This document shows, piece by piece, positions 18,031-26,450 of a stretch of DNA of 30,937 nt. The stretch covers positions 1 through 30,937 of the forward strand of contig JANXSE010000396.1 in the NCBI GenBank assembly GCA_025356695.1. The letters run 5' to 3'. How positions within the stretch are numbered: position 1 is the stretch's first letter; each line of letters begins with the position of its first letter. The translations under genes were made by a program, and so were the position numbers. The notes below the pieces were generated by a model. That model saw only the letters and a list, made by a program, of their open reading frames with translations, did no database searches and was not told where the DNA came from. The DNA comes from Betaproteobacteria bacterium. Its GTDB lineage: Bacteria > Pseudomonadota > Gammaproteobacteria > Burkholderiales > SG8-41.

Positions 18031-18165
18031 GGCGGCTCCGCTGAAAATGGACGAGGGCCGATATTAACAACTCGCACCGCGTGGAACAAATGCGCGCGCA
18101 CCTGAATCCGGCCGCACTTGCTGTTAATCTTGGCGCTCCCCGCAACGATTTCCGGAACTCTACCC
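18031..18165. promoter_or_regulatory. Divergent promoter region between selenoprotein operon and PrpD operon
   Basis: These 135 bases separate two outward-facing operons and must hold both promoters. The most AT-rich part is around 18060-18070 (ATATTAACAAC). I cannot assign -35/-10 boxes or an operator with confidence, and no regulator gene is adjacent. Confidence 0.4.
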
Positions 18166-19581
18166 ATGGCTGCCAACGAACGCCCGCCCTTTGACCGCGA
18201 ACTCACCGACATCGCCGACTATGTGATGACTTTCAAAGTCGGCAGCAAAGCCATCGATGCCGCCAGACTGGCGTTGACCGACACCATGGCCTGCGCGCTC
18301 GATGCGCTCGATTTCCCCGACTGCGTGAAGCTGATCGGCCCGGTAGTTGCGGGCACCGTGGTGCCGCACGCTTCGCGCGTGCCCGGCACGCGCTTCGAAC
18401 TCGATCCGGTCACCGCCACCTTCGGCTTCGGCGCAATGATCCGCTGGCTCGACATGAACGACACCTTCACCGCCGCGCAGGGCAGTCATCCGTCGGACAA
18501 TCTTGCCGGCATCCTGATGCTGGCCGATCATCTGACGCGCAGCGGCGCGAAAAAATTCACTATCGCCGACGTGCTCGAAGCGCTGGTCATGGCCTACGAA
18601 ATCCAGGGCTGCATCGCGATTGAAAACGATTTCAAGGCAATGGCCATCGACCATCCGCTGCTGACGCGCGTGGCCTCCAGCGCGGTGCTGACGCGCATGC
18701 TCGGCGGCACGCATGCGCAGGTCGTCAATGCGGTATCGAATGCCTGGGTCGACAGCGGTCTGGCAGCGGTGCGCCACGCCCCCAACACCGGCTGGCGCAA
18801 AAGCTGGGCGGCGGCCGACGCCACGCATCAGGCGCTGAAGCTCGCACTGATGGCAGTGAAGGGCGAGATGGGTTATCCGTCGATACTGACCGCGCCGAAA
18901 TACGGCTTCTACGCCGCGCACACCGGCGGCAAGCCATTCAAGTTTCAGCGTCCCTATGGCGATTACGTGCTGCCGCATTCGATGTTCAAATTCGTCGCCG
19001 CCGGCATGCATAGCCAGTCGTCGGTCGAATGCGCCTTCCGCCTGCACCCGCTGGTCAAGGACCGCATTGCTGACATTGCACGCATCGAAATCCGCAGCCA
19101 GGCCGCATTGATGGGCATCATGTACAAGACCGGCCCCCTGCATAATCCGGCCGACCGCGACCACTGTGTGCAGTACATCGTCGCCGTCGGCCTTATCCAC
19201 GGCGAGCTCAGGCCGCAGGATTTCGAAAACGAATTCGCCGCCGATCCGCGCATCGACCGTCTGCGCGAACTCACCGTGGTGACCGAAGAACCGCGTTACA
19301 GCCGCGACTTCGTCGATCCGGAAAAACGCTCGAGTGCCAACGCAATCCAGGTCTTCTTCAAGGACGGCACGAGCACACCGAAAATCGAGATCGAATATCC
19401 GATCGGCCATCAGCGCCGGCGCAGCGAGGTGATGCCGGTGTTGAAACAAAAATTTGAGTCCAGTATTAAGCGGCGTTTCGATGCCGCGCAATGCGCGCGC
19501 ATTGAGGCTCTGTGCGCCGACGCTGCAAAACTCGATGCGACGCCGGCCGACCGATTTGTCGATGCCTTTGTATTGCAATGA
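18166..19581 (+). CDS. MmgE/PrpD family protein (copy 1)
   Basis: 471 residues, about the family norm. MmgE/PrpD proteins include 2-methylcitrate dehydratase, cis-aconitate decarboxylase and iminodisuccinate epimerase, cofactor-free enzymes acting on carboxylated substrates. Family features are the N-terminal helical domain (IADYVMTFKVGSKAIDAARL), the IRWLDMNDTF and HPSDNLAGIL segments of the active-site region, GWRKSWAAADATHQALKLAL, and the C-terminal swap domain with HSQSSVECAFRLHPLVKDR. ATG 18166 is used, with a weak GGAA upstream; a longer frame begins at 18118 but crosses the likely promoter. Its stop overlaps the next start by ATGA. It is paralogous to the protein at 21660. The substrate is unknown. 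Confidence 0.9.
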   Translation: MAANERPPFDRELTDIADYVMTFKVGSKAIDAARLALTDTMACALDALDFPDCVKLIGPVVAGTVVPHASRVPGTRFELDPVTATFGFGAMIRWLDMNDTFTAAQGSHPSDNLAGILMLADHLTRSGAKKFTIADVLEALVMAYEIQGCIAIENDFKAMAIDHPLLTRVASSAVLTRMLGGTHAQVVNAVSNAWVDSGLAAVRHAPNTGWRKSWAAADATHQALKLALMAVKGEMGYPSILTAPKYGFYAAHTGGKPFKFQRPYGDYVLPHSMFKFVAAGMHSQSSVECAFRLHPLVKDRIADIARIEIRSQAALMGIMYKTGPLHNPADRDHCVQYIVAVGLIHGELRPQDFENEFAADPRIDRLRELTVVTEEPRYSRDFVDPEKRSSANAIQVFFKDGTSTPKIEIEYPIGHQRRRSEVMPVLKQKFESSIKRRFDAAQCARIEALCADAAKLDATPADRFVDAFVLQ

Positions 19582-20675
19582 CGCCGCGCATGCACGACCG
19601 CTTGCACAACGAGATTCGTCACTCCCGAGAAAGCGGGGGTCCAGGTTTTTTGCGACGCCTAAAATCAAAACAGTTCTGGATTCCCGCTGTCGCGGGAATG
19701 ACGGCCATGCTGGCGACAACGGTCGCACACGCCGCGACGCCGGCCTGGCGACCCGATAAACCGGTTGAAATCATCGTCAACACCTCGCCCGGCACCGGCA
19801 GCGACGCGACCGGAAGACTGATTCTGCGCATGCTGACCGAAAAGAAATTGATCGACGTGCCGGCCACAGTCGTCAACAAGGTGGGCGGCGGCGGCACCAT
19901 CGGCCTCACCTATCTCACCCAACATGCCGGCAACGCGCACTATCTGATGGTGACTTCGCCGACCATGCTCACCAACCACATCTCGGGCAAAGGCGCACTC
20001 AACCATACCGACACTACACCGCTGGCCCAGCTCGGCAGCGAAGCGGTGGTATTTGCGGTACGCAGCGAATCGCCGCTGAAGGCGCCGCGCGACATCGCCG
20101 AACGCATCCGCGCCGATGCCGCGGGCCTCAGCTTCGCCATCGGCAATTCGGTCGGCAGCCACAACCATATTGCGGTGGCGCTACTGGCCAAGGCGGTGGG
20201 TGCGAATGTGCGGCGTCTGAAAGTCATCCCGTTCAACGGTTCAACCGAGGGCATCACGGCGATGCTGGGCGGCCATCTCGATGTCGCCGCCACACCGGCA
20301 GGCAGCATACTCACCCACGTGCAATCGGGCCGCGCGCGCGTGCTGGCGGTGGCCGCGGAACAGCGCCTTGGCGGCGCGTTTTCGGCGGTGCCTACGTGGA
20401 AAGAGCTCGGCTTTGCCGTCGTTGCCTCCAACTGGCGCAGCGTCGTCGCGCCGAAAGGCCTCGCCGACGAACAAGTCCGCTATTGGGACGAGGTGCTGGG
20501 GAAACTGGCACAGTTGCCCGAATGGAAACAGGAGTTGCAGGCCAAACTTGAAGACGACAGCTATATGAACAGCCGCGACACGCGCCGCTACATGACCGCG
20601 CAATACGCAGAACTCGGCGCGATCCTCGCGGATCTGGGGCTCGCCAAAAACACACCCGACGGGAAGAAAGATTAA
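19578..20675 (+). CDS. TctC/Bug-like substrate-binding protein with repeat-derived signal peptide region
   Basis: 365 residues from ATG 19578, which overlaps the PrpD stop (ATGA). The mature protein begins near ATPAWRPDKPVEIIVNTSPGTGSDATGR and has VVNKVGGGGTIGLTYL and FNGSTEGITAMLGGHLDVAAT, features of the Bug/TctC fold. The first 41 residues are largely encoded by a palindromic repeat element (19618-19702): the run HSRESGGPGF...KQFWIPAVAGMT is its known translation style. The signal peptide's hydrophobic core (FWIPAVAGMTAMLATTVAHA) is thus half repeat, half original gene. ATG 19698, at the repeat end, is an alternative start giving a very short leader. It is paralogous to the protein at 20680. 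No transporter membrane genes are in the window. Confidence 0.85.
   Translation: MTPRMHDRLHNEIRHSRESGGPGFLRRLKSKQFWIPAVAGMTAMLATTVAHAATPAWRPDKPVEIIVNTSPGTGSDATGRLILRMLTEKKLIDVPATVVNKVGGGGTIGLTYLTQHAGNAHYLMVTSPTMLTNHISGKGALNHTDTTPLAQLGSEAVVFAVRSESPLKAPRDIAERIRADAAGLSFAIGNSVGSHNHIAVALLAKAVGANVRRLKVIPFNGSTEGITAMLGGHLDVAATPAGSILTHVQSGRARVLAVAAEQRLGGAFSAVPTWKELGFAVVASNWRSVVAPKGLADEQVRYWDEVLGKLAQLPEWKQELQAKLEDDSYMNSRDTRRYMTAQYAELGAILADLGLAKNTPDGKKD
19618..19702. repeat. Palindromic interspersed repeat (85 bp) inside a coding region
   Basis: Two 27-base arms, 19618-19644 and 19676-19702, are inverted copies with 5 mismatches. Each contains a smaller TCCCG...CGGG palindrome, and a 31-base AT-rich centre separates them. 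This is the common 'ATTCCCGC...GCGGGAAT' type of repeat seen many times per genome in beta- and gammaproteobacteria. Such elements normally lie between genes; here it sits just after the start of a TctC gene and is translated in frame. Confidence 0.85.
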
Positions 20676-20679
20676 GCTT

Positions 20680-21663
20680 ATGAACAAGATATTTCGCCTT
20701 GCCGCAATGCTGGTGGCGATCGGCCCGATCGGCGCGACCGCCGTCGCGCAACCGGCGTGGAAACCCGAGCGCAATATCGAAATCCTCGTACCCTCGGCCG
20801 CCGGCGGCGGCTTCGACCGCACCGGGCGCACCATTCAGAAAGTGGCGCAGACGCGCAAACTGATCGACGTTTCGATGTCGATCATGAACAAGTCGGGCGG
20901 CGGCGGCGCCATCGGCTGGGCCTACCTCGGCCAGTTCAAGGGCGATGCGCATCACATCGGCATCTGCTCGCCGACGCTGCTGACCAACCAGATCACCGGC
21001 AGCAATTCAATCGGCCACACCGATTTCACACCGATTGCGATGCTCTACAACGAGTATCTGGCTTTCGCCGTCAAACCCGATTCGCCGATCAAGTCCGGCA
21101 AAGACCTGCTGGAAAAACTCGCCGCCGCACCCGGCTCGCTATCAATCGCCATCGGCACCGCACCCGGCGGCCCCAATCACGTCGGCGTCGCGCTCGTTTT
21201 GAAAGGCGCGCACGCCGATCTGCGCAAACAGAAAATCGCCTTCTTCAAAACCGGCGGCGACTCGCTGACCGCACTGATGGGCGGACACGTCGATGTCATG
21301 GCGAGTACCCCCGGCAATCTGGTGCAGGCGCTCGAGGCCAAACAGATCCGCGTCATCGCCATCGGCGCGGCGCGGCGTCAGGGTGGCGAATTCGCACAGG
21401 TGCCGACATGGAAGGAATACGGTGTCGAGGGCATGTTCCCGAACTGGCGCTGCGTGATCGGTCCGCGCGGCTTCAGCGCGGCGCAAACCGCCTACTGGGA
21501 GGACATCCTCACGCGCATCGTTGCCACCGACGAATGGAAGGCTGACCTCGAACACATCGTCGCCGAAAGCAGTTTCATGAAAGCGGACGCCACACGAAAA
21601 TATTTCGAGGCCGAATTTGCCACCGCCCGCCGCACCCTGGGCGAACTTGGATTGGCTAAATGA
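20680..21663 (+). CDS. TctC/Bug-like substrate-binding protein (second tandem copy)
   Basis: 327 residues: signal peptide (MNKIFRLAAMLVAIGPIGATAVAQ), then PAWKPERNIEILVPSAAGGGFDRTGR, MNKSGGGGAIGWAYLGQF, GTAPGGPNHVGVAL and FKTGGDSLTALMGGHVDVMAS. It is closely parallel to the preceding gene (both have NKxGGGGxIGxxYL) and more distant from the Bug protein at 15402, so a local duplication is likely. It starts 4 bases after the previous stop, and its own stop overlaps the PrpD copy 2 start by ATGA. The periplasmic ligand is probably the carboxylate processed by the flanking PrpD enzymes; inference. Confidence 0.9.
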   Translation: MNKIFRLAAMLVAIGPIGATAVAQPAWKPERNIEILVPSAAGGGFDRTGRTIQKVAQTRKLIDVSMSIMNKSGGGGAIGWAYLGQFKGDAHHIGICSPTLLTNQITGSNSIGHTDFTPIAMLYNEYLAFAVKPDSPIKSGKDLLEKLAAAPGSLSIAIGTAPGGPNHVGVALVLKGAHADLRKQKIAFFKTGGDSLTALMGGHVDVMASTPGNLVQALEAKQIRVIAIGAARRQGGEFAQVPTWKEYGVEGMFPNWRCVIGPRGFSAAQTAYWEDILTRIVATDEWKADLEHIVAESSFMKADATRKYFEAEFATARRTLGELGLAK

Positions 21664-23093
21664 AAGCAGTCTCGCAGCGTCCGGCGCCCGATCGCGTCCT
21701 CGTCGACATCGCGCACTACGTCGTCCACAAAAAGATCGTCAGCGCCAAAGCCTACGAGAACGCGCGCCTGTGTCTGCTCGATGCGCTGGGTTGTGCCATG
21801 CAGGCCTTCGCCGCGCCCGATTGCATGAAGCTGATCGGCCCCGTCGTGCCCGGCACCGTGGTACCCAACGGCGCGCGCGTGCCCGGCACCGCCTATCAAC
21901 TCGATCCGGTGAGTGCCGCCTTCAGTACGGGCTGCCTCATCCGCTGGCTCGATTTCAACGACACCTGGTGGGCGGGCGGGCATCCGTCGGACAATTACTC
22001 GGGCATCCTCGCCGCCGCAGATTTTGTCAGCCGCCAACGCGTCGCTGCGGGCAAGGCGCCGCTGATCATGCGCGACGTGCTGACTGCCGCCATCAAGGCC
22101 TATGAAATTCACGGCGTGCTGGCCGAGGGCAATATCTTCAACAGCCCCGAGACCGGGCTCGATCTGGTGATCCTGCTGAAGCTCGCCTCGACCGCGGTGC
22201 TGACACAGTTGCTTGGCGGTGGTGTCGCTGAAGTCACCGATGCGTTATCGAACGCCTTCATCGACGGCCAGCCGCTGAACACTTATCGCGTCATGCCCAA
22301 CGCCGGCCCGCGCAAATCATGGGCGTCGGGCGACGCCACCGCGCGCGCCATGCAACTGGCGTTGCTGACCCTGCGTGGCGAAATGGGTTATCCGACCGCA
22401 CTGAGCGCCAAGACCTGGGGCTTTTGCGACGTTCTCTACAACCACCAGCCGGTCAAAGTGACGCGGCGTTATGGCTCGCACGTGATCGAAAACGTGCAGT
22501 TCAAAATCGCTTATCCGGCGCAACGCCACTCGCAGACGGCGGCCGAATGCGCGGTGCGCCTGCATCCGCTGGTGCGCGACCGCCTCAACGACATCGAGCG
22601 CGTGTTGCTGACCACGCACAAACCCGCGCTGCTGAAAATCGCCGTCGACGGCCCGCTGCCGAATTTCGCCGCGCGCGACCACTGCCTGCAGTACGTGGCG
22701 GCGATCGGGCTGATTTTCGGCGACATCACCACCGCCAGCTATGAAGACGAATTCGCCGCCGACCCGCGCATCGACCGCCTGCGCGCGCAGATGGTGGTGC
22801 AGGAGAACGCTGGCTACACGCGCGATTACCACGGCGCGCGCCAGGCCAACCACAACGCGGTGCAGGTCTTCTTCAACGACGGCACGAAAACGCCGAAAAT
22901 CGATGTCGAATTTCTGATCGGCGATGCGCGCCGCCGCAAGGAGGCGATGCCGTTGCTGGAGCGCAAGTTCAAAAACAATCTCGCCGGCCGTTATGCAACC
23001 AAACAGGCGGCGGCGATCACGCAACTGCTGTCCGACGGCAGGCGGCTGCAGGCTACGCCGGTCAACGAATTCATGGATTTGCTGGCGGTTTGA
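21660..23093 (+). CDS. MmgE/PrpD family protein (copy 2)
   Basis: 477 residues. It aligns along its whole length with copy 1: CMKLIGPVVPGTVVPNGARV against CVKLIGPVVAGTVVPHASRV, then IRWLDFNDTWWAGGHPSDNYSGIL, GPRKSWASGDATARAMQLAL, HSQTAAECAVRLHPLVRDRL, and a near-identical DEFAADPRIDRLR segment. The active-site region differs (FNDTWWAGGHPSDN against MNDTFTAAQGSHPSDN), so the two may act on different stereoisomers or form a heteromer; this is inference. It is coupled to the TctC gene by ATGA and is the last gene of the four-gene operon. The substrate is not known. Confidence 0.9.
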   Translation: MKAVSQRPAPDRVLVDIAHYVVHKKIVSAKAYENARLCLLDALGCAMQAFAAPDCMKLIGPVVPGTVVPNGARVPGTAYQLDPVSAAFSTGCLIRWLDFNDTWWAGGHPSDNYSGILAAADFVSRQRVAAGKAPLIMRDVLTAAIKAYEIHGVLAEGNIFNSPETGLDLVILLKLASTAVLTQLLGGGVAEVTDALSNAFIDGQPLNTYRVMPNAGPRKSWASGDATARAMQLALLTLRGEMGYPTALSAKTWGFCDVLYNHQPVKVTRRYGSHVIENVQFKIAYPAQRHSQTAAECAVRLHPLVRDRLNDIERVLLTTHKPALLKIAVDGPLPNFAARDHCLQYVAAIGLIFGDITTASYEDEFAADPRIDRLRAQMVVQENAGYTRDYHGARQANHNAVQVFFNDGTKTPKIDVEFLIGDARRRKEAMPLLERKFKNNLAGRYATKQAAAITQLLSDGRRLQATPVNEFMDLLAV

Positions 23094-23157
23094 ACACGGG
23101 CGGTGCTATTGTGGCCACCGTCGATATTCAATCCGGATTAACCCGCGGAGAACCCCC

Positions 23158-23394
23158 ATGGCCGAACCTGTTTGCGCACAAAAATCCCCCTATGCTGTTG
23201 ACCTTACGCCCGGCGATTACTGGTGGTGTGCCTGCGGCCAGTCGAAGAAGCAGCCCTTCTGCGACGGCTCGCACAAAGGCAGCGAATTCACGCCGCTGAA
23301 GTTCACGGTGACAGTGGCGGAAAAAAAGTCCCTCTGCGGCTGCAAGGCCAGCAAGAACAAGCCGTTTTGCGACGGCACGCATAAATCGCTGTAA
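23158..23394 (+). CDS. Dual-CDGSH iron-sulfur domain protein
   Basis: 78 residues with two complete CDGSH [2Fe-2S] sites: CACGQSKKQPFCDGSH and CGCKASKNKPFCDGTH, each giving the three-Cys/one-His ligand set. Tandem CDGSH proteins of this size are soluble redox or Fe-S transfer proteins related to mitoNEET/Miner. GGAG at 23147-23150 fixes the ATG at 23158. The gene is 64 bases after the PrpD operon and may be co-transcribed. It ends 5 bases before the convergent MFS stop. The partner is unknown. Confidence 0.93.
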   Translation: MAEPVCAQKSPYAVDLTPGDYWWCACGQSKKQPFCDGSHKGSEFTPLKFTVTVAEKKSLCGCKASKNKPFCDGTHKSL

Positions 23395-23399
23395 ATTGG

Positions 23400-24524
23400 C
23401 TAAGGCTTGGGACGGGTGACCGCTGCGCCCGTGCCCATCAGCAGCGCGCTGACCCAGAACAGCGGCTGCAATCCGACCACCGCGGCAATCGATCCGAACA
23501 CCACCGGGCTCACCACACGCGTCAGATGATTGACGGTGATGCGCAGGCCGAGTGCCTCGCCGGAGCGCCCCTCGGTCGAGTGGCTGAACATCAGCATGGT
23601 AATGATCGGCTGGCCCAGGCAGATCGCCAGCCCGAAGATGAATGCCAGCACCGCAAGCGCGGCGGCGCTTTTGAAAAACGGCATCAGCACGAAGGTCGCC
23701 GCCGCCAGATACAGCGTGTAAGTCAGCACCAGTTCCATCGAGTAGCGGTTGATCAGGCGCTTGATCACCAGTTGCACGACAAACGCCGCCGCGGCAAACA
23801 TGCCGACCACCACGCCGATCGCCGAGGCCGACAGGCCGATGCTGTGTCCGTACACGGGCATATAGGTCTGAAACAGATCCTGCCCCGCCATCAGCAGGCC
23901 GCCGGTGGCGAGCGTCTTGCGCACCGCCGGGTCGGACAGCGTTTCGCGTATGCCGCCGGCCGGCCGCGGCCCGCTGCTGCCGCGCGGTAGCCCGCTGCCC
24001 CACCCCGCCAGCATCACCATCGGCACCAGTGCGAACAGGCCTACATAAAGACAGGCCGTGGCGTGGCCGACGCGATCGATGGCAAAGCCGGCGAACAGCG
24101 GGCCGGCGAAATTGGCACTCGCCACCATCAGACTGAAAATGCTGAAATTGTGCGTGCGGTCCTGCGGCGCGCTCATCATGCCGATCAGGTTCTGCAGCGA
24201 CACGCTGAAGAAGGCGAAGGCGAAACCGTTCATCGCCGCCGCAAAATACAACAGCGGCACGCCGCGCACGAAATACGGCGCCAGCATGCCGCCCAGCACG
24301 AACAGCGTGCCGCCCAGCACCGGCCAGCGCGCGCCGACGCGATCGGTGATCTTGCCGGAGATCACCGCCAGCAGCATCGGAAACACCGAGAACGTCGCCG
24401 TCAGGAAACCCACCGCCAGCGGCTCGGCGCCGAGATCGAGCGCATACAGCGACAGCAGCACGCGCGACGCGTTGACCGGCAGAAAGGTGGACAGCACCAG
24501 CGCAAAAGCGAAATAAATCGGCAT
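23400..24524 (-). CDS. Major facilitator superfamily (MFS) transporter
   Basis: 374 residues with about 11-12 hydrophobic helices. The loop between helices 2 and 3 (GKITDRVGARWPVLGG) is a degenerate MFS motif A, and the second half shows a similar loop (KRLINRYSMELVLTYT). Helix-rich segments include NASRVLLSLYALDLGAEPLAVGFLTATFSVFPM. It is somewhat short for the family (usually 390-430). The substrate cannot be predicted. ATG 24524 is the start; no strong Shine-Dalgarno is seen. It is convergent with the CDGSH gene and divergent from the lipoprotein gene. Confidence 0.88.
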   Translation of the reverse strand: MPIYFAFALVLSTFLPVNASRVLLSLYALDLGAEPLAVGFLTATFSVFPMLLAVISGKITDRVGARWPVLGGTLFVLGGMLAPYFVRGVPLLYFAAAMNGFAFAFFSVSLQNLIGMMSAPQDRTHNFSIFSLMVASANFAGPLFAGFAIDRVGHATACLYVGLFALVPMVMLAGWGSGLPRGSSGPRPAGGIRETLSDPAVRKTLATGGLLMAGQDLFQTYMPVYGHSIGLSASAIGVVVGMFAAAAFVVQLVIKRLINRYSMELVLTYTLYLAAATFVLMPFFKSAAALAVLAFIFGLAICLGQPIITMLMFSHSTEGRSGEALGLRITVNHLTRVVSPVVFGSIAAVVGLQPLFWVSALLMGTGAAVTRPKP

Positions 24525-24765
24525 CGGAACCGTTCAATCACGCGCCGGGCGGATTGCCCCGGGGCGTTTTCACTGCAGTTGGCGGAGTGTGCGGCGAAGA
24601 TTTGAAAACGCGCAAACGCACAGGACGTATGCACCGATTATAAGGCCGCCCCTGCGCGCCCACAAACCATGCCATGACTCACCGCACATGATATCGGTGG
24701 CTTCAAACCGGCATTCGGATTACGATTTGCCTCCGTCCCACTCTTTGAATACGCGCACCGCTGCC

Positions 24766-25203
24766 ATGCTCCGTATCCTTTTCACCAGCGCCGCACTGTG
24801 CTTTGCCCTGACCGCCTGCGGCGAGGCCCCGGACAACTCCTCCGCCAACGCCAACCTGCGTGCCGCCAACCAGGAGCCGCAGGAAATCGCGGTCGAAAAA
24901 ATCGCCCGCGATCTGGCCGGCCGCGTCGTGCCTATCACCGAGTTGAGCGGTGACGGCACGCCGACCGACTGGACGTTTGAAGCCGATGAATTCAAGCAGG
25001 TAGAAATCGTCGAGAAGCAGGCGATGGAAAACGCCATCACCATCGTTATTTTCATGACGACGCGCAACAATGCGGGGCCGAACGACGATGCCGTACAGGT
25101 CTCGGGCAAACTGCAATTGCGCTATGAGCGCGAAGCCGGCCGCTGGATGCTCAAAACGATCGAGAACCTGACGTTTCGCTACACCGTCGGGCTGGCGGCC
25201 TGA
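24766..25203 (+). CDS. Hypothetical lipoprotein
   Basis: 145 residues. The signal sequence MLRILFTSAALCFALTAC ends in a lipobox (LTAC, lipidated C18) and is followed by GEAPDNSSANAN, a Ser/Asn linker that fits outer-membrane sorting. The mature domain (EKIARDLAGRVVPITELSG...RYEREAGRWMLKTIENLTF) looks like an alpha/beta fold of the lumazine-binding/SnoaL-like kind, but I do not recognise a family. ATG 24766 is selected because it alone gives the signal peptide; the frame is open back to 24589. It is convergent with the next gene. Confidence 0.75.
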   Translation: MLRILFTSAALCFALTACGEAPDNSSANANLRAANQEPQEIAVEKIARDLAGRVVPITELSGDGTPTDWTFEADEFKQVEIVEKQAMENAITIVIFMTTRNNAGPNDDAVQVSGKLQLRYEREAGRWMLKTIENLTFRYTVGLAA

Positions 25204-25217
25204 TCACCGCATACGCG

Positions 25218-25622
25218 CTACTTCACGCCGCACGCGGCCTTCCATTCGATCTCGCCCAACGTGTTGGCGGCAACCGCGGTCCAGTCGCTCTTGTCGCCGT
25301 CCGAATAGACGATCTCGCCCGTCGCCATCGGACCGGACAAATCAATCGTCGCCAGCACGCGCGCCTGCCTCGCCCCGCAATCGAATTCGATCTGCGTTTT
25401 TTCGGAAAGATAGGTTTGGCCGTCAACGAATTGCGCCGCCTTGAAATCCTGCAAATCCCACATCGTCGCCAGTTTGCCGTTGCGCTGTATCGTCGCCGGA
25501 TCGACGTAAAGGACAAACGCGTCGGTCACCTTGCTGGACACACCGGCCCTCGTCCACTCCGCCGATGCACCGCCGGTGCTCAACAGCAGCAGCGTGATTC
25601 CCGTCAGCATCAGTCGTTTCAT
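25218..25622 (-). CDS. Surface-adhesin protein E-like secreted protein
   Basis: 134 residues: signal peptide (MKRLMLTGITLLLLSTGGASA) followed by EWTRAGVSSKVTDAFVLYVDPATIQRNGKLATMWDLQDF and a C-terminal half with two cysteines (FDCGARQ and KAACGVK) likely to form a disulfide. This arrangement, with VYVDPxTI-like and K.ATMWxLxDF motifs, is typical of the 'surface-adhesin protein E' family common in betaproteobacteria. Most members are uncharacterised in spite of the name. GGAGAAAAACG lies just upstream of the ATG. Location is periplasm or outer surface. Confidence 0.85.
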   Translation of the reverse strand: MKRLMLTGITLLLLSTGGASAEWTRAGVSSKVTDAFVLYVDPATIQRNGKLATMWDLQDFKAAQFVDGQTYLSEKTQIEFDCGARQARVLATIDLSGPMATGEIVYSDGDKSDWTAVAANTLGEIEWKAACGVK

Positions 25623-26208
25623 CGTTTTTCTCCAACCAGGACAACCTCCGGGAATTGCACCACATTCATGCGACGCAGCACAATGCTTTTAAAGCGGTGT
25701 GTAATAGCGCCCTGCTTGCGCCACTTCGTGCCACAAAACTACTTTTTCGCGCAAAGACTGCATTCATGGCATCACTGGTAATTAATACTTTAAAAGACCA
25801 CTGGCTACTGATCTTCTCGGGCGTTGCCGGTTTGGGTTTCTGACTGCATCACGTTATTTCACGATTTCTTCGAGAGCGCGATTAAAAAGGGGCGATTGCA
25901 TTTTTCCGTCTGCCGGTCTGCAGACACGGCGCAGACAAAGACTGACAGCAATGACAGATCAGCCCCATTTGCTGCGTCGCGGAAAAAGCGTTTTCTTTGC
26001 GCTCAATCAAGTATCAAAATTCAATTGTTGCGCGTGTCGAAAACGGCGCAGAATTTATCGGATCATCAGCGCCAGCCCCTGCGGATGACCGCATTGCCAA
26101 CACCGAAATTGTCGCCTCCGACATCGGGCCACAGTCGGAGGAGTGCCGGCTTGAAGTGGCCTTTAGGTAACAGAGGTGCAGGCAAACCGAACGACCAAAG
26201 GAGCCAAC
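25623..26208. other. Intergenic region (586 bp), no supported gene
   Basis: No frame here has a convincing start plus recognisable protein. The region is AT-richer than the left of the window. It contains a hairpin-forming repeat (CCTCCGAC at 26115-26122 and GTCGGAGG at 26134-26141), which lies upstream of the small membrane ORF and may belong to its leader. Confidence 0.5.
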
Positions 26209-26343
26209 ATGACTACTTCAGATTTTTCCGGAAAAATAACAGATACCGCAGACAAGATAATTTGCACTGGTATTTCGGTCACTCTCGCAGTGATCAGCAT
26301 TATCGCCATCGGAATAGTGTTGTATTCGTTGTTTGCACGATGA
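26209..26343 (+). CDS. Small single-pass membrane protein (44 aa)
   Basis: ATG 26209 follows an excellent Shine-Dalgarno (AAAGGAG at 26197-26203). The 44-residue product begins MTTSDFSGKITDTADK and has one long hydrophobic segment (residues 18-42: IICTGISVTLAV..., IIAIGIVLYSLF) ending ARstop. It is too short for usual gene callers. It is not recognised. The amphipathic start and single helix resemble small membrane regulators or toxin-like peptides, but no antitoxin is evident. A strong bidirectional terminator follows at 26413, which supports a real transcription unit. Confidence 0.55.
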   Translation: MTTSDFSGKITDTADKIICTGISVTLAVISIIAIGIVLYSLFAR

Positions 26344-26412
26344 GATTGATGGCTTGCAGACCCCTGCAATAGGGATCTCTGCAAATCGAAAAAACAGATC
26401 TTCCAGATTAAT

Positions 26413-26444
26413 AAAAAAAGCCGCGCTATCTGCGCGGATTTTTT
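26413..26444. terminator. Bidirectional Rho-independent terminator
   Basis: A CCGCGC/GCGCGG stem with a 5-base loop is flanked by an A-run (26413-26419) on the left and a T-run (26439-26444) on the right, so it can stop transcripts from both strands. On plus it ends the 44-aa gene; on minus it sits 7 bases beyond the 3' CCA of the tRNA fragment, as the original tRNA terminator would. Confidence 0.85.
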
Positions 26445-26450
26445 ATGGAT

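Noticed and set aside
18160..19728. Minus-strand 522-codon frame opposite PrpD copy 1
   Set aside because: Low-complexity composition and no domain; it also runs through the palindromic repeat, a common source of false ORFs.
25824..26372. 182-codon plus-strand frame across the intergenic region
   Set aside because: It overlaps, in another frame, the 44-aa gene that has a strong ribosome site, and its composition is not protein-like.
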